Of a DNA stretch of 64,000 nt, positions 37,034 through 49,849 are shown in pieces. The stretch covers positions 45,591 through 109,590 of the forward strand of contig QANZ01021377.1 in NCBI GenBank assembly GCA_003254925.1, given 5' to 3'. The notes below the pieces were generated by a model that did no database searches, was not told the DNA's origin, and saw nothing but the letters and a program-made list of their open reading frames with translations. Numbering within the stretch: the first letter of the stretch is position 1; every line of letters starts with the position of its first letter. The position numbers and the translations under genes were made by a program. Origin of the DNA: Chamaecrista fasciculata (Eukaryota; Streptophyta; Magnoliopsida; Fabales; Fabaceae).

Positions 37034-37324
37034 ATGTTCATTTATCCTTTTTTTTTAAAAAAAAAATCCAGCGAGATGGACTAGAAAATTTATCCTAATT
37101 AAATTCAGGGTGATGATGATGCCTTGCCAGGCAAGTGACATTGTGAAACAATTGACACTTGACATCGGAAAGATCAAACATGTCGTAAAACCCCCCAAAA
37201 GAAGATTCATTCTGCAACCGCAAACCATGATCGATCGATCGATCAGATATAAAAACAGAACAAAGCAGGATTTACATGCCAAAACAAAGAAGATTGAACT
37301 CAATGGGGATTTTGGGTTACAAGT

Positions 37325-40300
37325 TCAGACAGGAAGCGTGAGGGAGTGTTGATGATTTGATTCAAGTGAGTGAAGATCCCTCACAACTTGTAACATGGAT
37401 GGTCTTTTCTCAGGCACCACACATGTACACCGAAGCGCGATTTCCAGAGCCCCTATCATCTGTTGCTCATGTGATTCTGATATTTTTGGGTCAAGCACTT
37501 GATATACCCCTTCATTTATATTCACTCTTCGTCTTACCCACTTCACTATATCCACTGATTCCCTTGATTCTGCTTCTTCTGCTTCCTTCCCTGTCACTAG
37601 CTCTAGCAATACAACACCATAGCTGTATATGTCCAATTCTTCTGTTGCTTTCTTACTGTATCCATACTCTGCAGTCACACACATATATATATCAATTAAC
37701 AAGCTCATTAACCCAGTTTTCTAATGAAGTCAAGTCATATGGGGCACTATATTACATAGAGAAATTAATGATTTAGTTCACAAAAGATAATAAATTTTTC
37801 AATTTAGTCTCTAAAAGATAAAATTATAAAATTTAATCCCAAAAGATGCAATTACAATCAATTTAGTTATTTTGTTAAAGATATTAATTAAAATTTAGCG
37901 ACTAATCTAATGTAGTTCTAAATTTTATTGACATTATACTTAATAATTGATGTTAACAATTAAACTTGAATTAATATCTTAATAAAAGAATTAAATTGAT
38001 TTTAATTCACTTTTAAGGATAAAATTGAAACTTTTATTATCTTTCAAGGGACCAAATCATTAATTCAGGTACATACCTGGAGCATTATAGCAGGAAGATG
38101 GTGCTTCAGAAGCAACAGTAGACTGAAATGCAGCTTCTCCCACAATTCTATCAAGAGCAAAATCTGTGAGTTTTGGCTCCATGTTTGCATCTAGCAAGAT
38201 GTTGTTAGACTTGACGTTTCTGTGAAGCAAGTGAGGAACGTAGTCATTGTGAAGATATGCTAGTGCTTGGGCTACCCTGATGGCAATCTTCAATCTTGTC
38301 TCCCACTGCAACTCAAAATCCTGACGTGAAATCAAGTCCCCCAAGCTTCCTTCTTGCAAGTACTCATAAATGAGGAACATTGACTCGTCAGAGTGACAAA
38401 ACCCCAGGATTTTAACCACGTTTTTGTGCCTGATTTTCGCCAATGTCTTCACCTCAGCTTTTAGACTCTTTGAAGTCTGGTTCCCAAAATTGACTAGCTT
38501 CTTCACAGCCACTTGTTCACCACTTGGTAGACTCACCACATAAACTTTTCCAAAAACCCCACCATTTCCTATCAAGCTTTTCTCATCCATCCCTATGAGA
38601 AGATCATGCTCAGTGATTCTTAGAGGATAGAAAAACACAGAGCGCCAAACTCCTATTTGGTTCCTCTTGCATGACTTTCTATACAATATAAACCCACCGG
38701 CAACAATGGCAGTTCCAACAACAAAGGACACAGATATAAGGGCACAGGCTAGGGTAGTGAGGCCTCCAGAATGGCGTCTTGGAGGGTCATCTGAACATGA
38801 AGTGGGCAATCCAGGGCCACAAAGTCCAGGATTTCCCTCCAAAAATGAGGCAGGGAGGCCAGATATCAAGGAGTATGGTACCTTACCAGATAGGTGATTG
38901 AAGGACACATTGAAAAGAGCAAGCTTTAGATTTTGAAGACCTTGTGGGATTGAACCTGTGAGATTGTTGGCTGAAAGATCAAGGTATGTTAGCACTGGTA
39001 ACTCAGAAAGGGAAGGAGGTATTTGTCCTGTGAGACTATTATCTGCTAAAGACAATGAGACTAGTTTCCTACACTTTTTCAGCTCTGGGATTTGACCAGA
39101 AAGGGAATTGTGAGAGAGATTCACAATACTCATAACAGGTGAGTCACAAAAGTTGAGAGGAAGTTCTCCATAAAAACGATTGAGAGATGCAGAGAATCTG
39201 TATAAGCTCTTGACTAAGCCAAGACTCTGGGGGATTTTCCCAGAAAATGTATTATTGTCAAGCTGAACTTGCTCCAACTGGACAGCTCCTGATATGGATT
39301 CAGGTATTTGTCCTGAGAATCTGTTGTTTTCAGCTCTAATGAGCTTAACTTTTGGTAAAGACCACAATGAATCAGGGAAATCCCCAGAAAACCCATTGTT
39401 CTGAACTTGAAATCTCTCGAGATTCCTACATTCAGTGATGAAGTTGTTGGGTATTGAACCTGTGAAGACATTTGTGTGGAGACTGAGATTTATTAGGCCT
39501 TTACCTTCACAAATTCCACTTGGGAATGACCCCATGAGATTGTTCTGTGAGACATCAAGAGACACCAAGTTCTTAAGAGAAGACACCAAACCCCGAGGAA
39601 TCTCACCGGTCAGATTGTTCTCCGAGATGTCCAAATGGGTCAAACTAGTCAAACCCACAAAAGAATCTGGAATTCCGCCATGAAAGCCTGAGCTTTGTAG
39701 TAGAAGCTGCCTGAGGTTTCCAAGTTTGCCAATACCCTCTGGAATTTCACTCAGCAAGTTTGGATTTTGAGACAAGTCAAGAACAGCAAGCTTGGTGAGA
39801 TTCCCAAAAATAGAAGGTACATCACCTGATAGCGAATTACTTCCCATGTTAAGAACCTCAAGATTCTTGAGCTCACCCAAGCTTTCTGGGATGTCTCCTT
39901 CAATGTTGTTCCTGCTGAAATCAAGAACTCTCAAGGAAGCAAACTGAGAAATCTGCAATGGGATGGTTCCCCAGATGAGATTATTACTGAGATTCAAAGT
40001 CTTCAAGGAACTACACTGAGAAAGATGAAGAGGGATGGGCTGGTTGAAAAGATTATCAGCAAGATTAAGGTAAGAGAGATTTGGAAGGTCACATATTGAA
40101 GATGAGATATCCCCTGAAAGATTCAAGTTTTGAAGATTAATGGAAGTAACAGAGAGTGAAGAAGAAGAAGCAGAGCAGGTGATTCCAGCCCAGGTACAAA
40201 AGTGGGTGGATGAAGTATTGGACCAGCTTGAAAGAGCCTTCCTTGAGTCTTCAATGGAGGACTTGAAGGAGAGAAGCATATCAGCCTCTGAGGAAGACGA

Positions 40301-40384
40301 TGATGAACCAAAATGGAAAAGTGTGAAGGAAACAGAGAGAAGAAGGAATGGGTATATACAGGACGTAGTAGTAGTAGTAGCCAT
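37325..40384 (-). CDS. LRR receptor-like pseudokinase, At5g06940 type
   Basis: Plasma-membrane receptor-like protein with an extracellular LRR domain and an intracellular kinase-like domain. Two exons, 40384-38077 and 37668-37325 on the minus strand, join in phase to give 883 residues, near the size I recall for At5g06940. There is a signal peptide at about 1-28 (hydrophobic YPFLLLSVSFTLF), an LRR N-cap with WSNTSSTHFCTWAGITC, and about 18-20 LRRs of the plant LxGxIP type to about residue 510. A membrane segment lies at about 541-565 (LACALISVSFVVGTAIVAGG), and a kinase-like domain at about 600-870. The glycine loop (GNGGVFGKV) and VAVKK lysine remain. The HRD catalytic motif is HRN (721-723), lacking the catalytic Asp, and DFG is DFA (741-743); APEY is kept. 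It is therefore probably catalytically dead and a scaffold or co-receptor. A TATATA motif lies about 60 bp upstream of the ATG. The intron carries an inverted repeat. Confidence 0.92.
37761..38068. mobile_element. Inverted-repeat element filling the LRR gene intron
   Basis: The left end (AATTAATGATTTAGTTCAC, then AAAGATAATAAATTTTTCAA) is mirrored by the right end (TTGAAACTTTTATTATCTTT, GGGACCAAATCATTAATT). Nearly the whole 408-bp intron (37669-38076) is this palindrome. The right end stops 8 bp from the splice donor. I could not fix a target duplication. The gene itself may have acquired this intron sequence from a MITE. Confidence 0.65.
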
Positions 40385-40530
40385 GAGCTAAGTGTGTGTG
40401 CAAAGAGAGAGCTTTGCTTTGCGTTGCTTTCAATGCTCTCACTATATATCAGTGAGTGAGAGTGTGAGACAGAGTGCGAAATGAGAATGTGACTCTTTGA
40501 TTGAGAGTGGATGTCAATGAACGTTTATGA

Positions 40531-40990
40531 ATGATGGACCATTAAGAAAAGGGTCTACGTGCAATAACTCATCATGCCCATTGGGAATTTTCAGTAACAA
40601 TTTTAAAACTTTTTCGGCAGAAATTTTATATTAAGGATCAATTTTATTTTTAAATTTTTTTTCAGTTAATTTTTTTCTGAATATTTTATATTTTGATCAA
40701 TTTTATCTTTTACTCTCATTTTAACCAAATATTAACGACAAAATCTATGTAGTTAATAATTTATAATGTATAAATTATAGATAAAAAACTCAAATTTTAA
40801 CACAAACTAAAAAGTATGATATAATTTATTCGTTAACTTATTAAAATAAATTAATAAAAAATAAAATTAACTAAAATATAAAATATTAAAGACAAAGTTA
40901 AACGATGGACCATCAAGAAAAGGATCTAGGTGCAATAACTCATCATGCCAATTACGAATTTTCAGTAACAATTTTAAAACTTTTTTTTTC
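40531..40990. repeat. 90-bp direct repeat flanking an AT-rich inverted repeat
   Basis: Two copies of about 88 bp lie at 40531-40618 and 40903-40990. Both carry GATGGACCAT, GTGCAATAACTCATCATGCC and TTTTCAGTAACAATTTTAAA with few differences. Between them is a diverged AT-rich inverted repeat (TTTTGATCAATTTTATC / mirrored TAAAATTAACTAAAATATAA). It lies just upstream of the LRR pseudokinase, so promoter sequence appears to have been duplicated. Confidence 0.75.
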
Positions 40991-41549
40991 AGAAAAAAAA
41001 AAAGTAATTTGTTTTCCCACGTGAGTAATTAAATTTATGAATTTTTTTTTATATTTATGATATACAATTTTGTTTAAAAGTATTTTCATAACTTCTTCAA
41101 TATAATTTATTTATACATTTCATTTTACTGGCAAATGTTTATATCTATTAATTCATCCAATTTTTTCATAAAAAAACAATTCATTCAATTTAACATATAT
41201 GCATGCTATTGTTAAAAGTAAACATTATTACTTAATTGTCTTTTACTGATTAAATTTCTCATAAATCTGTTTCAGAATATTCTATTTATTTATCAAAATA
41301 TATATCTTATTAAACTTGTTATATAGATTATAGTTAGAATGTCTATGCATTTTGCATTTTAATTTTTCGGCCAAAAAAAAAGTTCACATTTTAATTTGAA
41401 AAATGTGTTTTTTCCTTCCTAGTTCTCCTTTTATCATACTGAGTTGTGTTTTCACCTTTTCGCGAGACCGCACAAGAATTGGTGCAGAGTTTTGTGCATT
41501 TCTAATTTTACACCCACACTGCTTTATCCTTTTATCTCTCTAGTCACCA
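40991..41549. other. Upstream region of LRR gene, no gene
   Basis: Very AT-rich; I see no coding sequence or structured RNA. Confidence 0.5.
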
Positions 41550-41557
41550 CTTTAAAG

Positions 41558-42273
41558 CAAGGTTGTCAAAATTGTTTTTCCAGATAAACTCGGGAGAGGG
41601 GAGGTGAACTCGTAACGTAAACTCGTATCGTAAAATCATAAGAGTTTACATAAATAAAAAATAATAATATATAAAAATATATAAGTATTAAAACTTGAAA
41701 TTCAAGTAAAATAATCAACTTTAAAGAGATAATAATATTCAATATCATTTAATCCCTTATATAAAAATAAACTATTTAAGGACTAAATAGATTATATTTG
41801 TAAAAATAAGAGTTAAAAAATATATTCAATATTTAAGGACTAAATTGTAATTTTAAAATAAAATTAAAAAATAAAAAATAAATTCACCCATTTTCTTTTT
41901 CTAGGTTAGTGAAGAGGAAGAACTTTGTTCTTTGTGCAACCTCATCAACTCTCAAGTCAATATTTCGTGTTTTGCTCTACCATTGGCTTGCTTTCTTTCT
42001 CTGGAACCCCTTATCTTCCTCTTCTCCCTCTCAAATCACAAGGCATAAACAAACAGTGCTGAAGGAGTGTAATGTTGACTTGCTGACAAGTTGTGGAAGA
42101 CGTGACGCTAAACTCGTTTGTATCGTCCTAAAATTGCCTTTTCAATCGAATTTACCCGTTTCTATCCGTGTTTGTTCATTTTTCGAGTCTACTTGAGACG
42201 TAACTAGAATAGCATGGGTGGAAACGTAAAAACATACGTTTTTACCGGTCAAAACGCGATTTTGACAACTATG
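41558..42273. mobile_element. hAT-type element, 8-bp TSD
   Basis: A 716-bp element with left end CAAGGTTGTCAAAATTG and right end CGATTTTGACAACTATG, near-perfect inverted complements. It is flanked by the exact 8-bp direct repeat CTTTAAAG (41550-41557 and 42274-42281), as expected for hAT. Subterminal ACTCGTAACGTAAACTCGT on the left is typical of a plant non-autonomous family. A 95-codon frame (41909-42196) lies inside; it has no transposase feature and could be captured host sequence or chance. Confidence 0.88.
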
Positions 42274-42385
42274 CTTTAAAGGTATATTTACTAATAATTA
42301 CTTCCACCAAATCTCTCCAAAAGAAATCCAACATAGTTTCAGGCTTTCACCAAAGAAGACAATATGCCAAAAAAAAGAAAGCTGA

Positions 42386-42568
42386 TTTTTCTTTATCAAT
42401 CTCGACACCAAACCTGAATTTTCACCGGAAAGTAGAGGAGAAGATTGGTACAAGAGTCAAGAGGATGAGTTTTTCAACGATGTACATAGAATCCTAAGTA
42501 AGAAGAAGAGAAAGAGCAGAGGATTTGACTTTTTGCATGATGGAAACAGAAGAAAAAAGGTGATTTAG
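42386..42568 (+). other. Coding-like fragment of unknown origin
   Basis: A 60-codon frame without ATG, opened by a TGA at 42383 and closed by TAG at 42566. It encodes a gene-like sequence with FSPESRGEDWYKSQ, EDEFFNDVHRILSKKKRK and GFDFLHDGNRRKK. The composition (charged, few rare residues) differs from the low-complexity frames nearby. It could be an exon of an unrecognised small gene or a gene fragment next to the hAT element. I do not recognise the family. Confidence 0.2.
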
Positions 42569-43081
42569 GTTAAGAGTTAGGAGCGAAATGTACCTGTGGG
42601 TGCATTGAAGATGTTTGTTTGGATTTGTATTCAATTCAGCTTAACTTGTTCTTATTCTTACTGAGACCCTAAAAAATCCATGGCTATGGTCACATGGCCA
42701 TTTTTTGTCAATTTCTGTCATTTAGTGGGGTCTCCCTCATTGACTGTCAGAAAAAACACACACCTTTTTGGCCTCTCCTTTCACTGTTTCCCGTTAAACT
42801 AGGTTCATGTTTTATCCTTAAAAAAATACGTCAAAATCATACAAAAAATTATATCAATTAACAATTGAGAAAATTTATTATTTATCTATTGAATTTATAC
42901 TAAGTCAATAGATTAGTCCTTAAATAATCAAAATATGTAATTCAGTCTCTAAATTAATGTAATCACTAACGATTTGATTCATAGGTTAGATTCAAGATCC
43001 AACAAATAAAAATTCAATACAAAGAAACTAAAAAATATAAAATCATGACCAAATGGTCAGTAAAGACCAATTTAAAAAATT

Positions 43082-43460
43082 GGCAAAAGTAGTCTTTGGT
43101 ACTCTAAAAAATATGTAGTCATTTTGTATCCTCAAAGTTCTTTTTTAAATTAATTGTACGTTCAAAGTATATGATCAATTTCAGTTGTAACCCAAAAATT
43201 TTCTCTTGTCAACTATACTCAAATGTTTTACATATGAGTCAATTGTACTCCCAAATATCTCTCAATTTGAGGATACAATTGAAAAAAAAAATAAGGATAC
43301 AATAATTGATAAAAAAAAGATTAGGAGTATAATTGGCTAACAAAATTTGTGGGGGTATAACTAAAACTAACTTATACTTTAGAAGTATAATTGACAAAAA
43401 AAAAAATACTTTGAGAGTACAATTGAAAATGATACTTTATGATACCAAAAATACTTTTAC
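43082..43460. repeat. 380-bp imperfect palindrome (MITE-like)
   Basis: The left arm AAAAGTAGTCTTTGGTACTC, with later CAATTGTACTCCCAAATA, is mirrored by GAGAGTACAATTGAAAATG and GATACCAAAAATACTTTTAC on the right. Units of about 30 bp with a TACTC / GAGTA core recur along both arms. No clean target duplication was found. Confidence 0.55.
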
Positions 43461-46197
43461 TTAAAATATTTTAGAGATCAAATCATTTTTAATTATAAGG
43501 GACAAATTAGTTTCTTCTTTCTTATTTCTTATGATCAGATGCTCTATGGCTTTATAATTGATGAGCTCGACATTTCGAATTCCAAAATCAATACTTTAAA
43601 AAACTGACAAAGCTTAAAACGAGCTATATATATGAGGGGTTCAATCAGTTGAGTATAACGAGAGCCACACATGGTGGTGTGACTGTCTTCCCTTATCATA
43701 TTTTGCATTCAGATACGAACACTATTATACTAAGACATTGTAATATTTATTAAAAATCAATACTTTAAAAAACTGACAAAGCTTAAGGATCTGAAGACAC
43801 CAATATGCCTTTTATTAAAAATAACAATCTGTAATATTTATTGGGTATATATGTTCTCACCTGCTCCATTTATTATTTCGGGGATTTGATTCCATTCTGT
43901 TTTCTTTAAACTATAGATGGTTCACATTTACCATATTATAAAAAGTTATCCCTCAACATCTCCACTAAATACAATTATGAAAGACAAAAACTCTGATGTA
44001 TATATGAACAATTAAACGATTTTATATTTGACGTCTTGAAGGTTTTAAAATTAATGATTAATTTATCCAAGTCACAAGATGTTAGGATGCTCTCATTTAA
44101 TATTTCATTGAACAAAATTGATTAACTCTACATGTATGTTTTTTATATAAAAATGTTAACATTATTTGTTCACATGTATTTTTGTTGCAAGTACATTTAT
44201 TTAAAACATTGTTAGATATTAGCATATTTATTAACTGTAAGTCTAAACACGAAGTCTGTTAGACTTAACCCTATATATCAATAGAAGTGTCTATAAACTA
44301 TTTTGATTTGTTAAATGGATTTTATATTTCAATTAGCAAAACCAAAAATTGGAATTATATTTGAATAAATTGTAATTTAAATATTTTGACCTTAAAAATA
44401 ATATTTTTGCAATTTAATATTAAAAAGATCAAATTCTGAGAAATAATAGCTGAAATATGTACTTACAATCAATCTTTATGTTAAGATATTAATTTATATT
44501 TATTGATAAATGTGTTTTTTTAATTAAAATATCAACAGTTAAGAGCAATGTCAATAAAATTTAACATTTTTTTAAAAAATATTTAACAAAATTTTTTTTT
44601 TCATAGCAGACTTTTTCGAACTTCTAACAAAAGATTGCAATAGTTTGATAATGATCGAGTGACATTGCTTCTTCGGCCCGAACCAAGTAGGCTTACAAAG
44701 TTGATAGTGCTCTCAAACCTACGATTGTTCAATTGTATCTTTATTTTTTTATTATTCTTTATCTCTCCTCTCGTCTTATCGTATGAGATACCACTCTAGA
44801 AGAGCTAAAATTCTAACCTTATGCTATGGCCCATGATCGTATTTCGTCCGAGATTAAAAAAAAAGATAAGTAATCTGTCTTTCCAAAGCCATGGTTCCAC
44901 TAGCTAATTGTAATTATATATATCATCATAAGTATATACCTTTTAATAATTAAAATTAAATAATTTGATTTAGAGGGTAGTTTTTTGGAAATGGAGAAGA
45001 AAAAAACAGAGGAATGAAAGAGAAGGAAAAGGCTTCTCGTGAATGAGTGGGATAAACGACAAGCGTATTATAAGACAAAGGTCCACTACACTCGTGCCCA
45101 CGCCAAAGACCTTTTTGTAACTACACAAACATCAATAAAATCCGGATTGTATAATAAAATTTCTCATTATAATAAAATAATGTCTGCTTCCTCCAATTAT
45201 GCCATCCATTTCTAGCTTCCCAATCACTCACTCTGCTCGGTTTACAACTTCAACTTCAATTCAGTAAAAAGAACCACTCTCGAATCTCTCATTTCACCAA
45301 AACGTACAATTTCAATATAAAACAGCATTATTGGTTGGATTCTAGTATTCTACGATTATTTAATGTATGTAATTAACGAGATCGAGTGCGAGTAATCAAT
45401 AATAACACTAGAATAACAGGATGGATGGAAGTGGAACTTCCAAAATATTTATATAGGAAAAACCAGAGGAAGAGAATAAATGAAAAGGTTAACTTTCGCT
45501 GTCAAAAGAAGATGAGATCTATAAAGTTGTTAAAAAGCATCAAAGAGTAGCAAAATTCAAATTATTAGCTCTTTCTTTTTTTCTGGGATTTCGATCACCC
45601 TCAACTCACTGTACAACGTCACGAGTCTAGCTAATACCTGCTAGTACTATGCCTATGCCATCAAAACACGTACGTCAAATTTAATGTCATACCACCTTTC
45701 TTATTTTTTCCCCCTAAATAATTAAAAACTTGTAAGTATAATTAAAACTCAGTTTAGAGAGAGGGGTTATGAAATTATGATTTATACTCCATTAGTCCAT
45801 TGTATATTATATTATATGCATGGCTTCGAGACCATTTTCTTCAAAGTTGACTTTTCACGTATTGTTTAACGTGTAGCTGTAAAAAGGTGAAAACACTTTA
45901 GGGTGAAGGACGACGGACAACTATTACTGTTGCTAGATTCTTGCAGTGGTTTAGTGAAAAAGGTTAAAAAAAAAAAAAGGCAAGTAAGTGAAAAATAAAA
46001 CAAAAAGAAAAAAAGAAGAAAATATAGAGAGGCGCGTCAGAAATCTGTTAGATTCTTCTGGTAGGGAGAACAGTGAATCTAAACAGAAGCACCCCAAAAT
46101 AATAAGGATTAATGAATGAAGGAGCGGAAGCAGAAAGAAAGCAAGTGAAACAATATTATTTTAAAAAGAAGTAATTTATTATTTAATTTTTTAATTT

Positions 46198-46717
46198 GGT
46201 CAAATGATCATTTTGTTCCTAAGTGTATATCCTAATATCTATTTTGGTCCTTTATATGTCAAAATGTTCAAACTGATCTTAAATGTTGGTAAAATGTTTT
46301 ATTGTAGTCTCAAATTATTGAATAGGTGATATTTCTCTCGTTTCAAGTTCTGATATGATGAGTTTAAAGCTATGTATTATTCTTAGAAAATACTTTCTCT
46401 ATCCATTTAGATTCGTCAGCAAATGAGGTCAAATATGTCCCGAAAGTAGACTGCTCATTTCATAGTCAATCAAGCGAAATTGATCATATCTTTCTTGTTT
46501 CAATTTTGAATGTGACAGATTCAGAGTTACGAATTACTCTTTACAAGTCTTTTGAACTTGAAAAATGAGAGATAAGAAAAATATGAAAAATTTCAATAAT
46601 TTGATACCAAAATAAAACATTTTGCCAATATTTATGACCAATTTAAACATTTTGAAAGATAAATAACTAAAATGAACATCAGGACATACATTTAGGACTA
46701 AGATAACCCTTGGACCT
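46198..46717. mobile_element. 520-bp foldback element, imperfect TSD
   Basis: Left arm GGTCAAATGATCATTTTGTT, TATCCTAATATCTATTTTGG; right arm mirrored with AAATGAACATCAGGACATAC and ACTAAGATAACCCTTGGACC. Flanks TTTTAATTT and TTTAAATTT agree at 8 of 9 positions. The middle contains a non-coding stretch with TCAGAGTTACGAATTACTC; a related stretch (TCAGAGTTATAGGTTACTC) occurs at about 52593-52611. Confidence 0.6.
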
Positions 46718-49700
46718 TTAAATTTTTATACTGTTAATAATTTCGTCTCTGAATAATATAAATATATTATTTAATTTTTAATAATTACAAATGTTAATTA
46801 GTTAATTATTGGAGTGTTTCTTTGTAATCTAAATTTGTAACATGGTTGTTAAATGCACATATATCTCCATTAAATACTACATGTTAATATCATATAAAAA
46901 AAAGTGAGAAAAATGATTATAATGAGATTCAATCTCTATTATTTTTCTTTAATTTTTGTAGTTGCCGCATTTTGGGTTCAAGAAGTCCGTTACAATTAGG
47001 ACTTTCTCAAAATATGAGTTGAAGTCTGTTACAATTAGGATTTTCTCAAAATATGAGTTACAAATGTAAGAAGAATGATCATAATGAGTCTAAGCCAAGT
47101 GTAAGTAGTAGTGCTTTAATTTAGATTTAGGTTTAATTTTTTAATTAATTAAAATATTAGAGTAACATTTAACATAATATGTCAATAACTAACATTCATT
47201 TTATCATATTAACTGAGAGATAACATCACTAAATAGTTAATGATTATGAAAAATCAATTATTGAATTATCTATTTCTATTTTTCAAAACCTAAATCATTA
47301 GCCCAATAAAAATGAAGTGATTAAATAATAAATTTTTTCTCTTAAAAATATGTGTCCTCCAACATAAAATAAGTACATTAGCAATTTGGTGTAATTGGTA
47401 CTAATATTCAATCTAGTGATCTACTGCTTTGACTTTTGCTCTGCATAGTGTAATATGTCATTGTACTAGTCACGGACGAGTCATATCAGATGAAATGGAA
47501 GATATACAAGATATATAGCCTATAGGCCATGTTACTGCATAATCACCTGCTACCAAAATCGATCTTCAGTTTCAATGTGCCATAATCAGTCAGGTCCACC
47601 CAACAAAGTCAGAACTCCGACCCCATCTTTTTTATTTTATTAAAATTTGTGCTTTATTAGGTAATGAAGAGTCCATAATAATTCTTAGAAAAAGTAATTG
47701 AAAGATAATTATATATTTTTATATGTGTGTGAGTCTGTGTGTTGTTTTGGTGTATGCGATGAGAGAGGGGTTTTGTTTTTTGGCGCATCGATCATGGCGG
47801 TCAAAGGCATCAAGCAGTAGTGCGTGCCCTTTGGGGAATCATGATTTTCAATGCCACCGACCATAAAGCTGTCTTTATCATTTAGATTATATTTATGTAT
47901 ATGCCTTTTCATTGATATATCCATCTGCCTAGCTTTGAGTTTGGGATAATGGCACAAAATAATTGCCTATTCTTCTTCAATTGAACAGCACTAATATTAT
48001 TGAACACAGCTCATCCGAAAGTTAGTTTGATGAACATAATGGAAATGGAAATTCTCATCAAGGACCTACGCTAGAGAAAACATCATGATTCTCATCAAGA
48101 ACACTATTTAGTTGAGTAGAGTTTTGAAAAAGTGTGTACATATAAATAGTGTTTTGGCGTATTTTGAAGTTGTCGATTTGGAAAAATGTGAACAAAAAAG
48201 AAAAGGCATCTTAAATCCCAAATGAAACTTTCAATAGTCAACTTGATAATGAGGAAAAAAAGGTCAAAGTGTGGAGCATCCAAGAGGAAATAGTGTATAT
48301 TGGAAATTAAAGTAGGCAGGTATCATATGTATGATGGGATGTGTGATGAAATTTAGAATTGGGAAATTAAAAGGGGATATGATATATATAGAGAGAGAAA
48401 GGAAAGAGGAACATGGGTGTGTGTGTGGTTGTTTGCATTATAACGAGAGATGAGATTGATAAGAGTAAGAGAGTGTTGAGTGAGGTTTTTGTCTTTTAAT
48501 AGAGAAAGGAGACAGGAGATGATGGGTGCGAGGAAAGGCCAAGGTTACTATCAAAACATCACTTATTGCTTTGAAGAAACACATAAGGATCATGAAGCTA
48601 AGGAGGTAGCCAAAGGGACAACAATAATTAATGATATATAGTGAATACTATTACTTCTCCATTTTTCTTTTTCGATACCTAAGCCCCATCACACTCATCA
48701 TACCTACATCGCTTTCTGGAGACGGTGGTGTGGTGGCCACGTCTCTCTTATATCTGCACCCTCCCTCATTTTCATCAATCTAACATTTTTACTTGTTTGG
48801 GAAATATAAGAATTGTAAAAACAAAATCAAATAATGATTAGTTCCATGTCTTTCATGGGGTTTTACTAAAAGAAAATCGGATCCAGATTTACTTCATCAC
48901 TCATAAGAATGAGATCAAATCCTCTAAAGATTCGATAAAGCTTTAGAATTTGGCTAACAAAAATTCTTTAAACGATCGAGACAAAATAAATGTGTTTTGC
49001 TTGATCTTACTTCGATTACATAAAAATATGTTGATTTAATTTTCGGGTAAATTACATAAAAGGGCCTTGTGGTTTAGCCCATTTTCAGATAGTGTCCTGT
49101 GGTTTAAAAAGTGTCAACTTGGGGGCTTGTGGTTTCCTCCGTTAGCAAATAGGGTCCCAGGTGGTTTTTTCAATCCAAATTCACAGAATTAAGTTAGAAA
49201 AAATTTTAAGATTGACTGTTTTGTGATTTGAGCATTTTTTCTATTAAAACAAACTTTAAAAAGGACTATATTGCAATTTTAACAAAAAAGCTACTGTAGG
49301 GATGGCAACGAATATGGATGTCAAAATGGGCCTAAGCCCGGCCCGACCTGCCCGCTAAATGGACGGGCTTGGCATCAAAAAATAGGCCCGTTTAAAAAAA
49401 CGGGCCTATATGGGGTGGCCCGTTTAGCCCGCGGGCTAAACGGGTATGGGCGGGTCGGCCCGCAAGCTACCCGCATAATTTTTAAAATTTTATAAATATA
49501 ATTCTTTTAAAGATATTTTATATATATTTTGTATAAATTTTTATCTAAATATTATTATTTATATGTTATCCTCTCATATTAATTTTAAAATTATAATTTT
49601 TCAAAAGACAAATCAATTTTTAGTAATAAAAAATAATTTTATATATATTTTATTTAATTANACTAACTAAAATAAATAAATAAAATTATGATTTATTTAT

Positions 49701-49849
49701 ATTTTAAATTTCTTTTTAAAATAAAACAATAAATATAAAGTAACTAAAAAATGATTATATATAAATATAATTAAATAATTATATAGAAGATATTAAATTG
49801 AATGTAAAATATAAAAATTAAATAAATAATAGGATATCGGATACCCTCA

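Larger units (their letters stand above)
42569..49035. other. 6.5-kb gene-free repeat-rich region
   Basis: AT-rich intergenic DNA with two inverted-repeat elements listed separately (43082-43460 and 46198-46717). The frame at 47709-47957 (minus) has no recognisable domain. I see no tRNA, known miRNA mature sequence or conserved exon. Confidence 0.5.

Noticed and set aside
43628..43660. tRNA-like GGGGTTCAATCAGTTGAG
   Set aside because: No acceptor stem or A box at tRNA spacing could be formed around it.
45000..46100. Possible microRNA precursor in the gene-free region
   Set aside because: I checked by eye for common conserved plant miRNA mature sequences and saw none; the hairpins present are explained by inverted-repeat transposons.
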